This document shows, one piece after another, positions 36,887 through 44,721 of a stretch of DNA of 64,000 nucleotides (position 1 is its first letter; the number at the start of each line of letters is the position of its first letter). This DNA is from Maribacter sp. HTCC2170 (GTDB lineage Bacteria > Bacteroidota > Bacteroidia > Flavobacteriales > Flavobacteriaceae), in assembly GCF_000153165.2 (NCBI RefSeq), contig NC_014472.1, positions 3,804,305 to 3,868,304 of the forward strand, given 5' to 3'. The notes below the pieces were generated by a model that worked only from the letters and a program-made list of their open reading frames with translations, had not been told where the DNA came from and searched no databases. The position numbers and the translations under genes are program-made.

Positions 36887-36992
36887 ATTTAATTGACTTT
36901 ATATTCGTTAAATCATTCTTAAAAAATAACTTTCCATTCTAACTTCTATTAATTTGGATAGATATCAATATGTTGATGTAAACAAATTAACC

Positions 36993-38117
36993 ATGAAGAA
37001 CAATACAAGACGCACTTTTGTCAAAAGCCTAAGCCTTGGTTTGGGTTCCACTGCCATTTTACCATCCCTTGTTTCATTTGAACTGCCATTTAAAACGATC
37101 AAGAAAAATTACACAGGAAAAAAACTGAACATCGCTTTATGTGGCCTTGGAAGATATGCCAATATTCTGGCTCGGAGTTTTGCGGATTCTGAATATTGCA
37201 ATCTTGCCGGAATCGTTACTGGAACACCATCAAAAGCTGTTGACTGGAAAAGACGTTATGGAATCCCTGATACCAATGTTTATAACTATGAGAATTTTGA
37301 TGCAATTAAGTACAATATGAGCATTGATCTGGTTTATGTTGTCTTACCCAATTCAATGCATAAGGAGTTTACCATTCGTGCGGCAAGAGCTGGTAAGCAT
37401 GTGATTGTAGAAAAGCCCATGGCCATTACCGCGAAAGATTGCCAAGAAATGATAGATGTCTGTAAAAAAGCAGAAGTACAGTTAGCCGTTGGTTATCGCT
37501 TACATTACGAACCCCATCATATTGAAATTAAAAGATTGGGGCAAGAAAAGGTTTTTGGACAGGTTCGCCTAATAGAGGTTTCGCTAGGATACAGAATTGG
37601 TGGAGACCCAAATGATTGGCACCTAAAAAAGTCTATGTCTGGAGGTGGACCTTTGATGAACCTTGGTGTGTATTGTGTTCAAGCCTCTAGATATGTACTT
37701 GGGGAAGAACCAATATCGGTTACCGCTCAGTTTGGTCCCATAACCAGACCGGATCTGTACAAAGAGGTAGAGGAATCGATAACATGGCAATTAAATTTTT
37801 CAAGTGGAGCTATCTGCAATTCAACAAGTACGAACAATTGTGGTGTAGACCGGTTTTATGCCTCTGCCGATAATGGTTTTTTTGAATTGAGCCCAGCTGT
37901 TAGTTATGGCCCATTTCGAGGTCGATCAAGCCAAGGTGAATTTAATTTTCCCGTAATCAACCAGCAAGCAACTCAAATGGATGGGATAGCAAAGGTAATT
38001 CTCGAAAACAGACAACTTCCTGACCATATTTCAGGAGGAGAGGGACAAAAAGATTTACGAATACTTGAAGCAATCTATAAGTCAGCTGAAAGCGGCAAAA
38101 AGGTCTTTTTAGGCTAA
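36993..38117 (+). CDS. Tat-exported Gfo/Idh/MocA-family oxidoreductase
   Basis: A 374-residue NAD(P)-dependent oxidoreductase like glucose-fructose oxidoreductase. The N-terminus NTRRTFVKSLSLGLGS is a twin-arginine signal, so the start is ATG 36993. The Rossmann motif is IALCGLGRYANILARSF. The catalytic region VVEKPMAITAKDC (the EKP motif) is intact, and the C-terminal domain has GGGPLMNLGVYCVQASRYVLGEEP. Export through Tat suggests that it carries its nucleotide cofactor folded, acting on a periplasmic sugar. It converges with the inositol oxygenase gene, with 7 bases between stops, and its link to inositol use is only suggestive. Confidence 0.87.
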   Translation: MKNNTRRTFVKSLSLGLGSTAILPSLVSFELPFKTIKKNYTGKKLNIALCGLGRYANILARSFADSEYCNLAGIVTGTPSKAVDWKRRYGIPDTNVYNYENFDAIKYNMSIDLVYVVLPNSMHKEFTIRAARAGKHVIVEKPMAITAKDCQEMIDVCKKAEVQLAVGYRLHYEPHHIEIKRLGQEKVFGQVRLIEVSLGYRIGGDPNDWHLKKSMSGGGPLMNLGVYCVQASRYVLGEEPISVTAQFGPITRPDLYKEVEESITWQLNFSSGAICNSTSTNNCGVDRFYASADNGFFELSPAVSYGPFRGRSSQGEFNFPVINQQATQMDGIAKVILENRQLPDHISGGEGQKDLRILEAIYKSAESGKKVFLG

Positions 38118-38124
38118 ATCAAGG

Positions 38125-38937
38125 CTACCAATAGATAGGACCACTTCCTAAATACTTGTCAGCAATAGGTCTGTAGTAATCGATTACATCCTCAAGATCA
38201 TATATTTTTTGACTTTTTGTATAGAGGTCATACTTATTGAAGTCACGTATCCATTCAAGATATTGCCCATCTTTTTCACTCAGTAATTCACCATAGCTAC
38301 CTCCCGTATGCCAAGGATAAAAAGAATGGTATCGAATCATGACCATTGCTTCTTCAGGGAGTTTATTGCTTTTATGATTATTTAGAACCTGATATAGATA
38401 TTCATCATGACCCCAAGCCAAATCAACATTGTCTAATCCACAACCTTTATCATAAATACCCAAATCAGTATTGTATTTATCATTATCCATATCAACATTC
38501 AGATTATTGAATTCAGGATACACACAACTATCAGGTAGTTTACAACCTACAACAAAAACATCGCCAACCATGCCCCATTGTTCTGCTTGACTAGTGCCAT
38601 CCTCATCACTGCCCCATAAAAACATAACCTTACCCAGATCATGTATCAAGCCTGTTAACTGCATCCAATCCGGTCGGTCATCTTCCCGTATCCCCTCAGC
38701 ACTCTGAATCAAATGTTGTATATTGGGCATATCCAAATCCGGATCACTTACATCAATCAATTTATTAAGATGTCGCATAGCTTCCCATAAATCCATTGGT
38801 TTGTCAAACCTTAAGTACTTTTTATGCATTTTTTGCACGTAATCCAACGTTTGGTTTTTGCGCATTTTTCTGTAATGCTCTTTTACGGCGACCGAAACAT
38901 CTGGTGCTTCATAATTTCTAAACGTTTTTTCTTCCAT
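38125..38937 (-). CDS. myo-inositol oxygenase (MIOX)
   Basis: MIOX opens the ring of myo-inositol with O2 to give D-glucuronate, using a mixed-valent diiron site. At 270 residues it is close to animal MIOX length. All expected ligands are visible: His in NIQHLIQSAEGIR, His-Asp in LIHDLGKVMFLWG (with the catalytic Lys), His in WGHDEYLYQVL, His in IRYHSFYPWHTGG, and a late Asp in DFNKYDLYTKSQ. MIOX is best known from eukaryotes and is uncommon in bacteria. It lies 30 bases from a symporter gene on the same strand, which probably imports its substrate. Confidence 0.93.
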   Translation of the reverse strand: MEEKTFRNYEAPDVSVAVKEHYRKMRKNQTLDYVQKMHKKYLRFDKPMDLWEAMRHLNKLIDVSDPDLDMPNIQHLIQSAEGIREDDRPDWMQLTGLIHDLGKVMFLWGSDEDGTSQAEQWGMVGDVFVVGCKLPDSCVYPEFNNLNVDMDNDKYNTDLGIYDKGCGLDNVDLAWGHDEYLYQVLNNHKSNKLPEEAMVMIRYHSFYPWHTGGSYGELLSEKDGQYLEWIRDFNKYDLYTKSQKIYDLEDVIDYYRPIADKYLGSGPIYW

Positions 38938-38967
38938 AATTCTAACAATAACAAACGATCAGCACAG

Positions 38968-40566
38968 CTAAACGTTTCCTAACCAAAGATACAAAATAAC
39001 GGTAACGGTTATTAATCCTACACTAAAGGGCTTTGCATATTTCCAAGGCTTTAAATCCAATATACCAGCATCTTTCATAATGTACTTTTCGCTTTTTGGA
39101 AATAAGGCAGATGCCAAATGCATTACAGCGATATTTAAAACAAACTCAATGCCCCATATATGTACAAAATGAAGATTCAATTGTAGTACGTAGTAGGTTA
39201 TGACGTAAAAAATAAGCCCAAACACTAGTCCTGTCTTGGCCCCAAAGGCCGATACTTTTGGAAATAAGAATCCTGCTATAATAACGCTTGCAATTGGAAT
39301 AAAGAATATACCGTTCAGCTGCTGTAATAATTGATAAAGGCCTTCCGGCGCATTGGCAACATATGGGGCAATGCCTATCGCAAAAATCGCCAACAAGGCT
39401 GATGTCCATTTACCAATTTTCACCAATTTCCTTTCGGTGGATGTTTTATTGATATACCTTTTGTAAATACCTAAACTAAAAACGGTGGCTGCACTGTTCA
39501 AAGCACTATTGAAGGTACTGAGTATAGCTCCCATCATAACTGCAACAAAAAATCCGGTCAACCAAAGTGGAAGTACTTTCTTCACTAGTAATGGATATAC
39601 ACTATCTGGATTATCGTACAAACTCTCACCAAAATAATAGAATCCGATAAGACCGGGCAGAACAATTACCAAGGGCACTAAAATCTTAAGGAGTCCTGTA
39701 AACAAAAGGCCTTTTTGGGCCTCTTTTAAATTTACCGCACCTAAGACCCTTTGGATTATAGATTGGTGCATCGTCCAAAAATAGATTTGATTCACCATTA
39801 AACCAGTAAACAACACTTCAAAAGGTAAAATTGCAGTCCTAGCTCCTTCTCCTATGCCAGACTCCTTGCTCACAACATTGAATTTTTCTGGGCTATGCTC
39901 AAATACCTTGACAATACCATCCAATAGGTTATTGTCCCCAATACTTAATAAGGCCAAAATCGGCACTAACAAACCTGCCACCAATAAACCAAATCCGTTT
40001 ATGGTATCAGTATAAGCCACCATTTTAAGTCCCCCAAAAATGGCATATACAGCCCCAATACTGCCCACTACTAAAATCGTAATCCAAATGCCCTCTTTTT
40101 GAGTTACACTCAGAAGTCCAGAAATTTCAAAAATAGCTTCAATATTCAAGGCCCCTGTATAAAGAACAATGGGAAGCAAAGTCGCTACAAAAGATATTAT
40201 CAGTAACAAAGCGACTAATGTACGAGTCAGTCCATCAAATCGTTGTTCCAAAAATTCCGGAATGGTGGTGAGTCCCATTTTAAGATACTTTGGAGCAAAA
40301 TAAAGGGCAGCAATAACCAAAGCCAAAGCAGATGTTACTTCCCACGCGATAATGATTGCACCATTTCTGTACGCCGAACCATTCATGCCTACTAGATGCT
40401 CTGTAGATATATTGGTTAGTAACAAAGATCCTGCAATAACAATACCCGTCAACGATCTGCCTCCGAGAAAATACCCATCCTGTGAATTGAGTTTATCCCT
40501 CCTTAACTTCCAAGTGGAATAAATTGCTACAAAACCAGTAAATATTAGAAATGTAAAAAGAGCCAT
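38968..40566 (-). CDS. sodium:solute symporter linked to inositol oxygenase
   Basis: A 532-residue SSS-family (SLC5-like) transporter with about 14 predicted helices. Signatures include DGYFLGGRSLTGIVIAGSLL, LTNISTEHLVGMNGSAYRNG, FGGLKMVAYTDTINGFGLLV and MMGAILSTFNSALNSAATVF. It is the upstream gene of a likely pair with MIOX (30-base gap, same strand). The context, and the use of SLC5-type carriers for inositol in eukaryotes, suggests myo-inositol as substrate, but this is inference. Confidence 0.87.
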   Translation of the reverse strand: MALFTFLIFTGFVAIYSTWKLRRDKLNSQDGYFLGGRSLTGIVIAGSLLLTNISTEHLVGMNGSAYRNGAIIIAWEVTSALALVIAALYFAPKYLKMGLTTIPEFLEQRFDGLTRTLVALLLIISFVATLLPIVLYTGALNIEAIFEISGLLSVTQKEGIWITILVVGSIGAVYAIFGGLKMVAYTDTINGFGLLVAGLLVPILALLSIGDNNLLDGIVKVFEHSPEKFNVVSKESGIGEGARTAILPFEVLFTGLMVNQIYFWTMHQSIIQRVLGAVNLKEAQKGLLFTGLLKILVPLVIVLPGLIGFYYFGESLYDNPDSVYPLLVKKVLPLWLTGFFVAVMMGAILSTFNSALNSAATVFSLGIYKRYINKTSTERKLVKIGKWTSALLAIFAIGIAPYVANAPEGLYQLLQQLNGIFFIPIASVIIAGFLFPKVSAFGAKTGLVFGLIFYVITYYVLQLNLHFVHIWGIEFVLNIAVMHLASALFPKSEKYIMKDAGILDLKPWKYAKPFSVGLITVTVILYLWLGNV

Positions 40567-40635
40567 TGCTCTAAAATAGACAATATTACTTAACCTATTG
40601 GCTCGTATTCTTGTTCAAGTAGTTTAAATTGCTGA

Positions 40636-41055
40636 TCAATTAATAAAATATCGCTTATCAAAGTGGGTCTTGAGCATATAAACCTGAACACCTACAAAAA
40701 AAGCCAACCCGATAAAGGCATAAACATAACTATTGGATACATCTATACTTGGTAATCTTTCCAAAAGGCGTAAGTGCTCCAATTGCTCAATCCGCTCTTC
40801 AGGAATCCAATTGATCCCCATATCCACTTTGCCGTAAATCAAGTAAGAAAAAAGTAAGACAACGATTGCCGCACCTGTGTACCAAAAGTATTTAGGTATT
40901 AAAGGCTTATTATCAAACTCCACGTTGAAAACCTTTTGTGCTTCAATTTTAGAAATAACTGCATTTGTAAAATGCAATGATGGCTTTTCCAATCCTTCCT
41001 CTTTTATCCTTTTAAGTATAAACTCGTCGTATTTTGTTTGACTATCTTCTTGCAT
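40636..41055 (-). CDS. membrane protein, probable anti-sigma factor
   Basis: A 139-residue protein whose first 50 residues are soluble (SQTKYDEFILKRIKEEGLEK), followed by one membrane helix (FWYTGAAIVVLLFSYLIYG) and a second near the C-terminus (SYVYAFIGLAFFVGVQVYML). It overlaps the end of the ECF sigma gene by 14 bases, the usual arrangement for a sigma and its membrane anti-sigma factor. There is no clear zinc ZAS motif (HxxxCxxC), so the anti-sigma role is inferred from context only. Confidence 0.65.
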   Translation of the reverse strand: MQEDSQTKYDEFILKRIKEEGLEKPSLHFTNAVISKIEAQKVFNVEFDNKPLIPKYFWYTGAAIVVLLFSYLIYGKVDMGINWIPEERIEQLEHLRLLERLPSIDVSNSYVYAFIGLAFFVGVQVYMLKTHFDKRYFIN

Positions 41056-41626
41056 AACTACTGATTATTTCAGGTTCAAGTTTACTCAATAAAATATGGT
41101 GCAGTCGTTTTCTGGCCCTAAACAATTTTACTTTCACATTATTTACTTTGATTCCCATAATCACAGAGATTTCATTCAGTGAAAGTTCTTCAAAATAATG
41201 CAAAGTAATTAATATTCCGTCATCGCCTGGCAATAACTGTAACGCTTCTTTTATAGCTCCTCTTTTTTCATTCTGTTCCAATTGATCAATAACATCCCGC
41301 CCATCAACAACACTGTTTTCGACAAAACCCTCAATCGGGCTCAAATTTGGAGTTCTTCCTATTTTTTTAATGTAGTCCAAACTCCGGTAATAGGCGATCT
41401 TGTATACCCATGTAGAAAACTTCGAATCCCCTTTAAAAGTTCCCAGAGCATTGTAAACCTTTAAAAACGTATCCTGCGAAATTTCCTCAGCCTCTTCTCT
41501 ATTTTTGACCATACGCATTGCCAAAGTAAAGACCATAAACTTATAACGGTCCACTAGCTTAGCAAAGGCATTCATGTCTCCTTTTAATGCCCTCTCAATA
41601 TAAGGTTGGTCTTGTTCAAGGTTCAT
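41042..41626 (-). CDS. ECF-type RNA polymerase sigma factor
   Basis: A 194-residue sigma-70 family factor. Region 2 is FAKLVDRYKFMVFTLAMRMV followed by EEAEEISQDTFLKVYNALGTF and STWVYKIAYYRSLDYIKK. Region 4 reads LPGDDGILITLHYFEELSLN, EISVIMGIKVNNVKVKLFRARKRLH, a helix-turn-helix for the -35 element. It overlaps the membrane protein gene that follows, its likely anti-sigma. A -7 box sits about 75 bases upstream. The regulon is unknown. Confidence 0.92.
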   Translation of the reverse strand: MNLEQDQPYIERALKGDMNAFAKLVDRYKFMVFTLAMRMVKNREEAEEISQDTFLKVYNALGTFKGDSKFSTWVYKIAYYRSLDYIKKIGRTPNLSPIEGFVENSVVDGRDVIDQLEQNEKRGAIKEALQLLPGDDGILITLHYFEELSLNEISVIMGIKVNNVKVKLFRARKRLHHILLSKLEPEIISSYARR

Positions 41627-41700
41627 CTGCTACATATGACGCACAATTAAAGTACTTGGTTACATAAAATATAAAAAAAAGGTAAAACGTGTAACCTAAA

Positions 41701-41708
41701 CAAATTTA
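41701..41708 (-). promoter_or_regulatory. -7 promoter box of the sigma factor gene
   Basis: Minus-strand TAAATTTG, an exact TAnnTTTG match, about 75 bases upstream of the sigma factor start and divergent from the DUF6249 gene. Confidence 0.45.
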
Positions 41709-41764
41709 TTGTCGTCATACCATTTGAACGAGTTTATTAATCAATTAAAAAAAAGAATCACATC

Positions 41765-42118
41765 ATGGTAGGAACAGTATTTGTTTTCATTAGCTTATTC
41801 ATCGTTATTTTTGGTATTTCATATTTACATTTTTCAACCAGAAACAAAGAACGTTTAGCACTAATAGAAAAAGGAGCCGAAGCCAGTATATTCGTCAAAG
41901 GAAAACGTGAAAAAACCGCACCGGTTTGGAAGGTATTGGTCTTAAACCTAGCTTTATTATTAATGGGTATTGGAGCAGGAATTATGATTGGGGGTATTTT
42001 AGGAACAAATTTACATGTAGATTGGGAAATCGCTATGCCGGGCTCAATATTTCTTATGGCAGGAACAGGTTTATTGGTCGGTTTCTTCTTGACCAAAAAA
42101 ATTGACAAAGAGGAATAA
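41765..42118 (+). CDS. DUF6249 small membrane protein
   Basis: A 117-residue inner-membrane protein. An N-terminal helix (VFVFISLFIVIFGISYLHF) leads into NKERLALIEKGAEASIF, then two more helices (VLVLNLALLLMGIGAGIMIG and SIFLMAGTGLLVGFFLT). The RLALIEKGA motif is characteristic of DUF6249. It is divergent from the sigma/anti-sigma pair, so the two may be functionally linked, and DUF6249 genes are often near such sigma factors. A hairpin terminator follows. Confidence 0.82.
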   Translation: MVGTVFVFISLFIVIFGISYLHFSTRNKERLALIEKGAEASIFVKGKREKTAPVWKVLVLNLALLLMGIGAGIMIGGILGTNLHVDWEIAMPGSIFLMAGTGLLVGFFLTKKIDKEE

Positions 42119-42145
42119 GTCAACTTTTCATTAAAAATTATGTAT

Positions 42146-42178
42146 AAAACCACTGCCCAATGACAGTGGTTTTATATT
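42146..42178 (+). terminator. hairpin terminator just before the MOSC gene
   Basis: A perfect 10-bp stem AAAACCACTG / CAGTGGTTTT (42146-42155 and 42164-42173) with an 8-base loop and a T-rich tail. It ends the DUF6249 transcript, yet the MOSC start codon lies only about 13 bases downstream of the stem. Confidence 0.75.
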
Positions 42179-42186
42179 TTTATGAA

Positions 42187-42822
42187 ATGAAGGTAATTTC
42201 TACAAACATAGGAAAATCGACTACCATCGTTTGGAACGGAAAAGAAGAACGAACGGGAATTTACAAATACCCAACAAATGAACCTTTGTTCCTTGGAAAG
42301 ACAGATGTATTAAAAGATATTGTTGTAAATAGAAAACATCATGGGGGTGAACACAAAGCATGTTACCTATTCTCTGCAAACCAATATCCATACTGGAAAG
42401 AATTATACCCTGAACTGATTTGGGATTGGGGCATGTTCGGTGAGAACCTAACCGTTGAGGGACTTGATGAGTCTGAAATGCGTATTGGTGATATTTATAA
42501 AATCGGAAGCGCATTGATTCAGGTTTCACTACCAAGGGAACCATGCTATAAACTAGGAGTTCGCTTCGAAAACCAAAATATCCTCAAACAATTTATTGAT
42601 CATGGCTTTCCTGGCACCTATATAAGAATTTTAGAAGAAGGTGAGGTAAGAAAAGGGGATGAATTAGTAGTGGTTAAAAAATCTGATAATGCACTTACGG
42701 TAAAGCAATTCTATGAACTGCTCTATGCCAAACAAAAAGATTATGATACTATAAAACTTGCAATCAATAATCTGGCGCTACCTGAATACAAAAAGAAAAG
42801 ACTGGAAAAATATTTAAAATAA
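42187..42822 (+). CDS. MOSC domain protein (YiiM-like)
   Basis: A 211-residue protein of the MOSC family, which handle sulfur or molybdenum-cofactor-bound sulfur. MKVISTNIGKSTTIVWNGKE is the normal start. The MOSC core includes GGEHKACYLFSANQYPYW, MFGENLTVEGLDESEMRIGD and VSLPREPCYKLGVRF, with the conserved Cys. YiiM-type proteins act in N-hydroxylated base detoxification. Another in-frame ATG at 42160 lies in the loop of the terminator hairpin, and 42187 is preferred by homology. A bidirectional terminator follows. Confidence 0.87.
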   Translation: MKVISTNIGKSTTIVWNGKEERTGIYKYPTNEPLFLGKTDVLKDIVVNRKHHGGEHKACYLFSANQYPYWKELYPELIWDWGMFGENLTVEGLDESEMRIGDIYKIGSALIQVSLPREPCYKLGVRFENQNILKQFIDHGFPGTYIRILEEGEVRKGDELVVVKKSDNALTVKQFYELLYAKQKDYDTIKLAINNLALPEYKKKRLEKYLK

Positions 42823-42850
42823 AAAAGGGAGCTGTACAGCTCCCTTTTTT
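42821..42850. terminator. bidirectional terminator, 30-bp perfect palindrome
   Basis: AAAAAAGGGAGCTGT followed by its exact complement, with no loop spacer. A-runs and T-runs at both ends make it work in both directions, between the MOSC gene (plus) and the exported protein gene (minus). Confidence 0.88.
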
Positions 42851-42864
42851 CAAATTAACTCAAC

Positions 42865-43449
42865 TTACTTAACTACAAAGTTTTTATAGTAAACTATTTT
42901 CCCATCTTTTATCACGATGGTATAATTATCTTGCAAGGCATTCTCAAAATTGAATGCTTTTTCTACTGAAATCTGGTTCTTTACATCTTCTTCGAAGATT
43001 ACCCTGTTCATGCTGTCTTTGACCTTGACCTCAACCATGTCGTTGTCGATATTCAAAAGGTTAACAAACACCTTTTTTTCCATTATACGGAAGACTGGTT
43101 TTGCTTCTTCTTTTCTATCAACGATTTTTACGATACCACCTACTAAGCTGATTTTGTAAACTATGGTCTTAATTTCATCCTCTGTTTCAAAAAAGTAAAT
43201 TCCATCATTTAGGTACTTAAGATTGAACTTTTTACGGTAAGATATATCTGAAATGTTTTCAGAATATATAACATTATCGTTTTGATCTAGAAACTGGACC
43301 CTTGTTTTATTTGATGGTGAATCAAGTTTAAAAATTAAACTCTTAGCATCATTCTTTCCAACGATACTCAATCTAGGTTCATGTGCCATACCCACAACAG
43401 TGGTTAGCAGAATAACGATGCTTAAAAATAATTTCACGAATGTTTTCAT
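42865..43449 (-). CDS. hypothetical exported beta-rich protein
   Basis: A 194-residue exported protein not assigned to a named family. Signal MKTFVKLFLSIVILLTTVVG MA ends before HEPRLSIVGKND. Two similar beta-sandwich halves follow: one has TRVQFLDQNDNVIYSENISD, the other has EVKVKDSMNRVIFEEDVKNQ, and each ends in a strand like DGIYFFET or DNYTIVIKDG. The repeats resemble the Ig-like or sorting-type modules of secreted Bacteroidota proteins, but no clear sorting domain is present. Function unknown. Confidence 0.65.
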   Translation of the reverse strand: MKTFVKLFLSIVILLTTVVGMAHEPRLSIVGKNDAKSLIFKLDSPSNKTRVQFLDQNDNVIYSENISDISYRKKFNLKYLNDGIYFFETEDEIKTIVYKISLVGGIVKIVDRKEEAKPVFRIMEKKVFVNLLNIDNDMVEVKVKDSMNRVIFEEDVKNQISVEKAFNFENALQDNYTIVIKDGKIVYYKNFVVK

Positions 43450-43827
43450 AGTACTTTGTTTTTTAGGTTAATGATTAATTTAATAATTGACGAATTTATT
43501 TTGTTGTTTACTCTGTGATTAACGATAATTTCTTTGGGATGCCCAACGAACTCTTTTACTGTCTTTAAAGTTTGAAAAGAATGAATTCTTTCGTGCTTCA
43601 GTCGGCATCTTGCTTATTGTTGCTCTCATATTTATTTTTTTGCTAATTATTATCAATGATTGATTTACAGGACAAACCTACCACAAGAATTCAATCAGCT
43701 TTACATCAGATTTTTCCAATATATGTCCTATTTTAACAAAATGATAGTCTAAATTAATATTAAGAGTTAATTTTGAACACATTTAAGATAATTTACCAAA
43801 GAAATTGATCTAACATCTATCATAAAT
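43450..43827. other. 378-base intergenic region with one small ORF
   Basis: This gap separates the exported beta protein gene from the AraC gene. Apart from the small ORF at 43519-43629 and the AraC promoter at its right end, I see only AT-rich sequence; no RNA fold or terminator stands out. Confidence 0.4.
43519..43629 (-). CDS. possible 36-residue basic small protein
   Basis: The minus-strand frame starts at ATG 43627-43629 and reads MRATISKMPTEARKNSFFSN, FKDSKRVRWASQRNYR, then TAA. It is rich in Arg, Lys and Ser. The A-rich run before the ATG (AAAAAAATAAAT) is the kind of start context used in Bacteroidota. I do not recognise a family. It could be a real small gene or chance. Confidence 0.4.
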   Translation of the reverse strand: MRATISKMPTEARKNSFFSNFKDSKRVRWASQRNYR

Positions 43828-43830
43828 TTG
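43823..43830 (+). promoter_or_regulatory. -7 promoter box of the AraC gene
   Basis: TAAATTTG, exact TAnnTTTG, about 19 bases before the ATG at 43849. A TTG at 43805-43807, 15 bases upstream, is a possible but short-spaced -33 element. The TTG inside the box is in frame with AraC but is not the start. Confidence 0.5.
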
Positions 43831-43848
43831 CAACAAACATGTATCTCA

Positions 43849-44721
43849 ATGAAATCATATAAGCCAACATTTGAATCTATTGAACCTAATTTTGGCCATT
43901 CATACTTGTACCAAAAATTTGATGCCTCTAATGAAAACTCGGACAATATTTGGCATTATCATCCAGAGATTGAATTGGTATATATTAACGGTGGAGCTGG
44001 TAAAAGAAGAATAGGAAGTCATATTTCATATTACACTGATGGCGATTTAATTCTAATTGGCGGTAATCTCCCCCACTGTGGATTCACAAATAAATTCACA
44101 GGGAATAAAAGTGAGATTCTGGTTCAAATGAAATCCGATTTTTTAGGGGAGACATTCTTCGATATTCCAGAAATGAAGAAAATCCAAAACCTTTTAGAAG
44201 TTGCTAAAGGTGGAATTGCATTCTCCGGTAAGACCAAACAAGTTTTAGGTGAGCAAATGGAGGCCTTAGACCATCAGAGTGATTTTGAACGTATTCTATC
44301 TATCCTTCACATTTTAAACGAACTGGCATTGTCAAGTGAATTTAAGGTATTAAATGCAGAAGGCTTTTTACTCGAAACCGAAGTGAAGGATAATGACCGC
44401 ATCAATATTATATTCAACTATGTTAAAAATAATTTTCAGGAAGACATTCCATTGGCTGAGATAGCGGATATGGTAAGTATGACAGTTCCTTCTTTTTGCA
44501 GGTACTTTAAAAAAGTAACCAACAAGACTTTTGTTCAATTCGTTAATGAACGACGGCTGGTACATGCCTCAAAACTTTTAACGGAACAGAAAATGAGCAT
44601 ATCTGATGTTTGTTTTGAATGTGGGTTCAACAACTTCTCCCATTTCAATAAATCATTTAAAGCGTTTACAGGTCAAAATCCGTCTCATTATAGAAAGCAA
44701 TTAAAAACAGTATTGAAATAA
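43849..44721 (+). CDS. AraC-family transcriptional regulator with cupin domain
   Basis: A 290-residue regulator. The N-terminal cupin-like sensor has NIWHYHPEIELVYINGGAGK and YTDGDLILIGGNLPHCGFTN, a sugar-binding AraC-type domain. The C-terminal pair of helix-turn-helices reads IPLAEIADMVSMTVPSFCRYFKKVTNKTFVQFVN and MSISDVCFECGFNNFSHFNKSFKAFTGQNPSHYRK, the AraC signature. Its stop overlaps the alkB start as TAATG, so the two were probably cotranscribed. The effector and targets are unknown. Confidence 0.92.
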   Translation: MKSYKPTFESIEPNFGHSYLYQKFDASNENSDNIWHYHPEIELVYINGGAGKRRIGSHISYYTDGDLILIGGNLPHCGFTNKFTGNKSEILVQMKSDFLGETFFDIPEMKKIQNLLEVAKGGIAFSGKTKQVLGEQMEALDHQSDFERILSILHILNELALSSEFKVLNAEGFLLETEVKDNDRINIIFNYVKNNFQEDIPLAEIADMVSMTVPSFCRYFKKVTNKTFVQFVNERRLVHASKLLTEQKMSISDVCFECGFNNFSHFNKSFKAFTGQNPSHYRKQLKTVLK

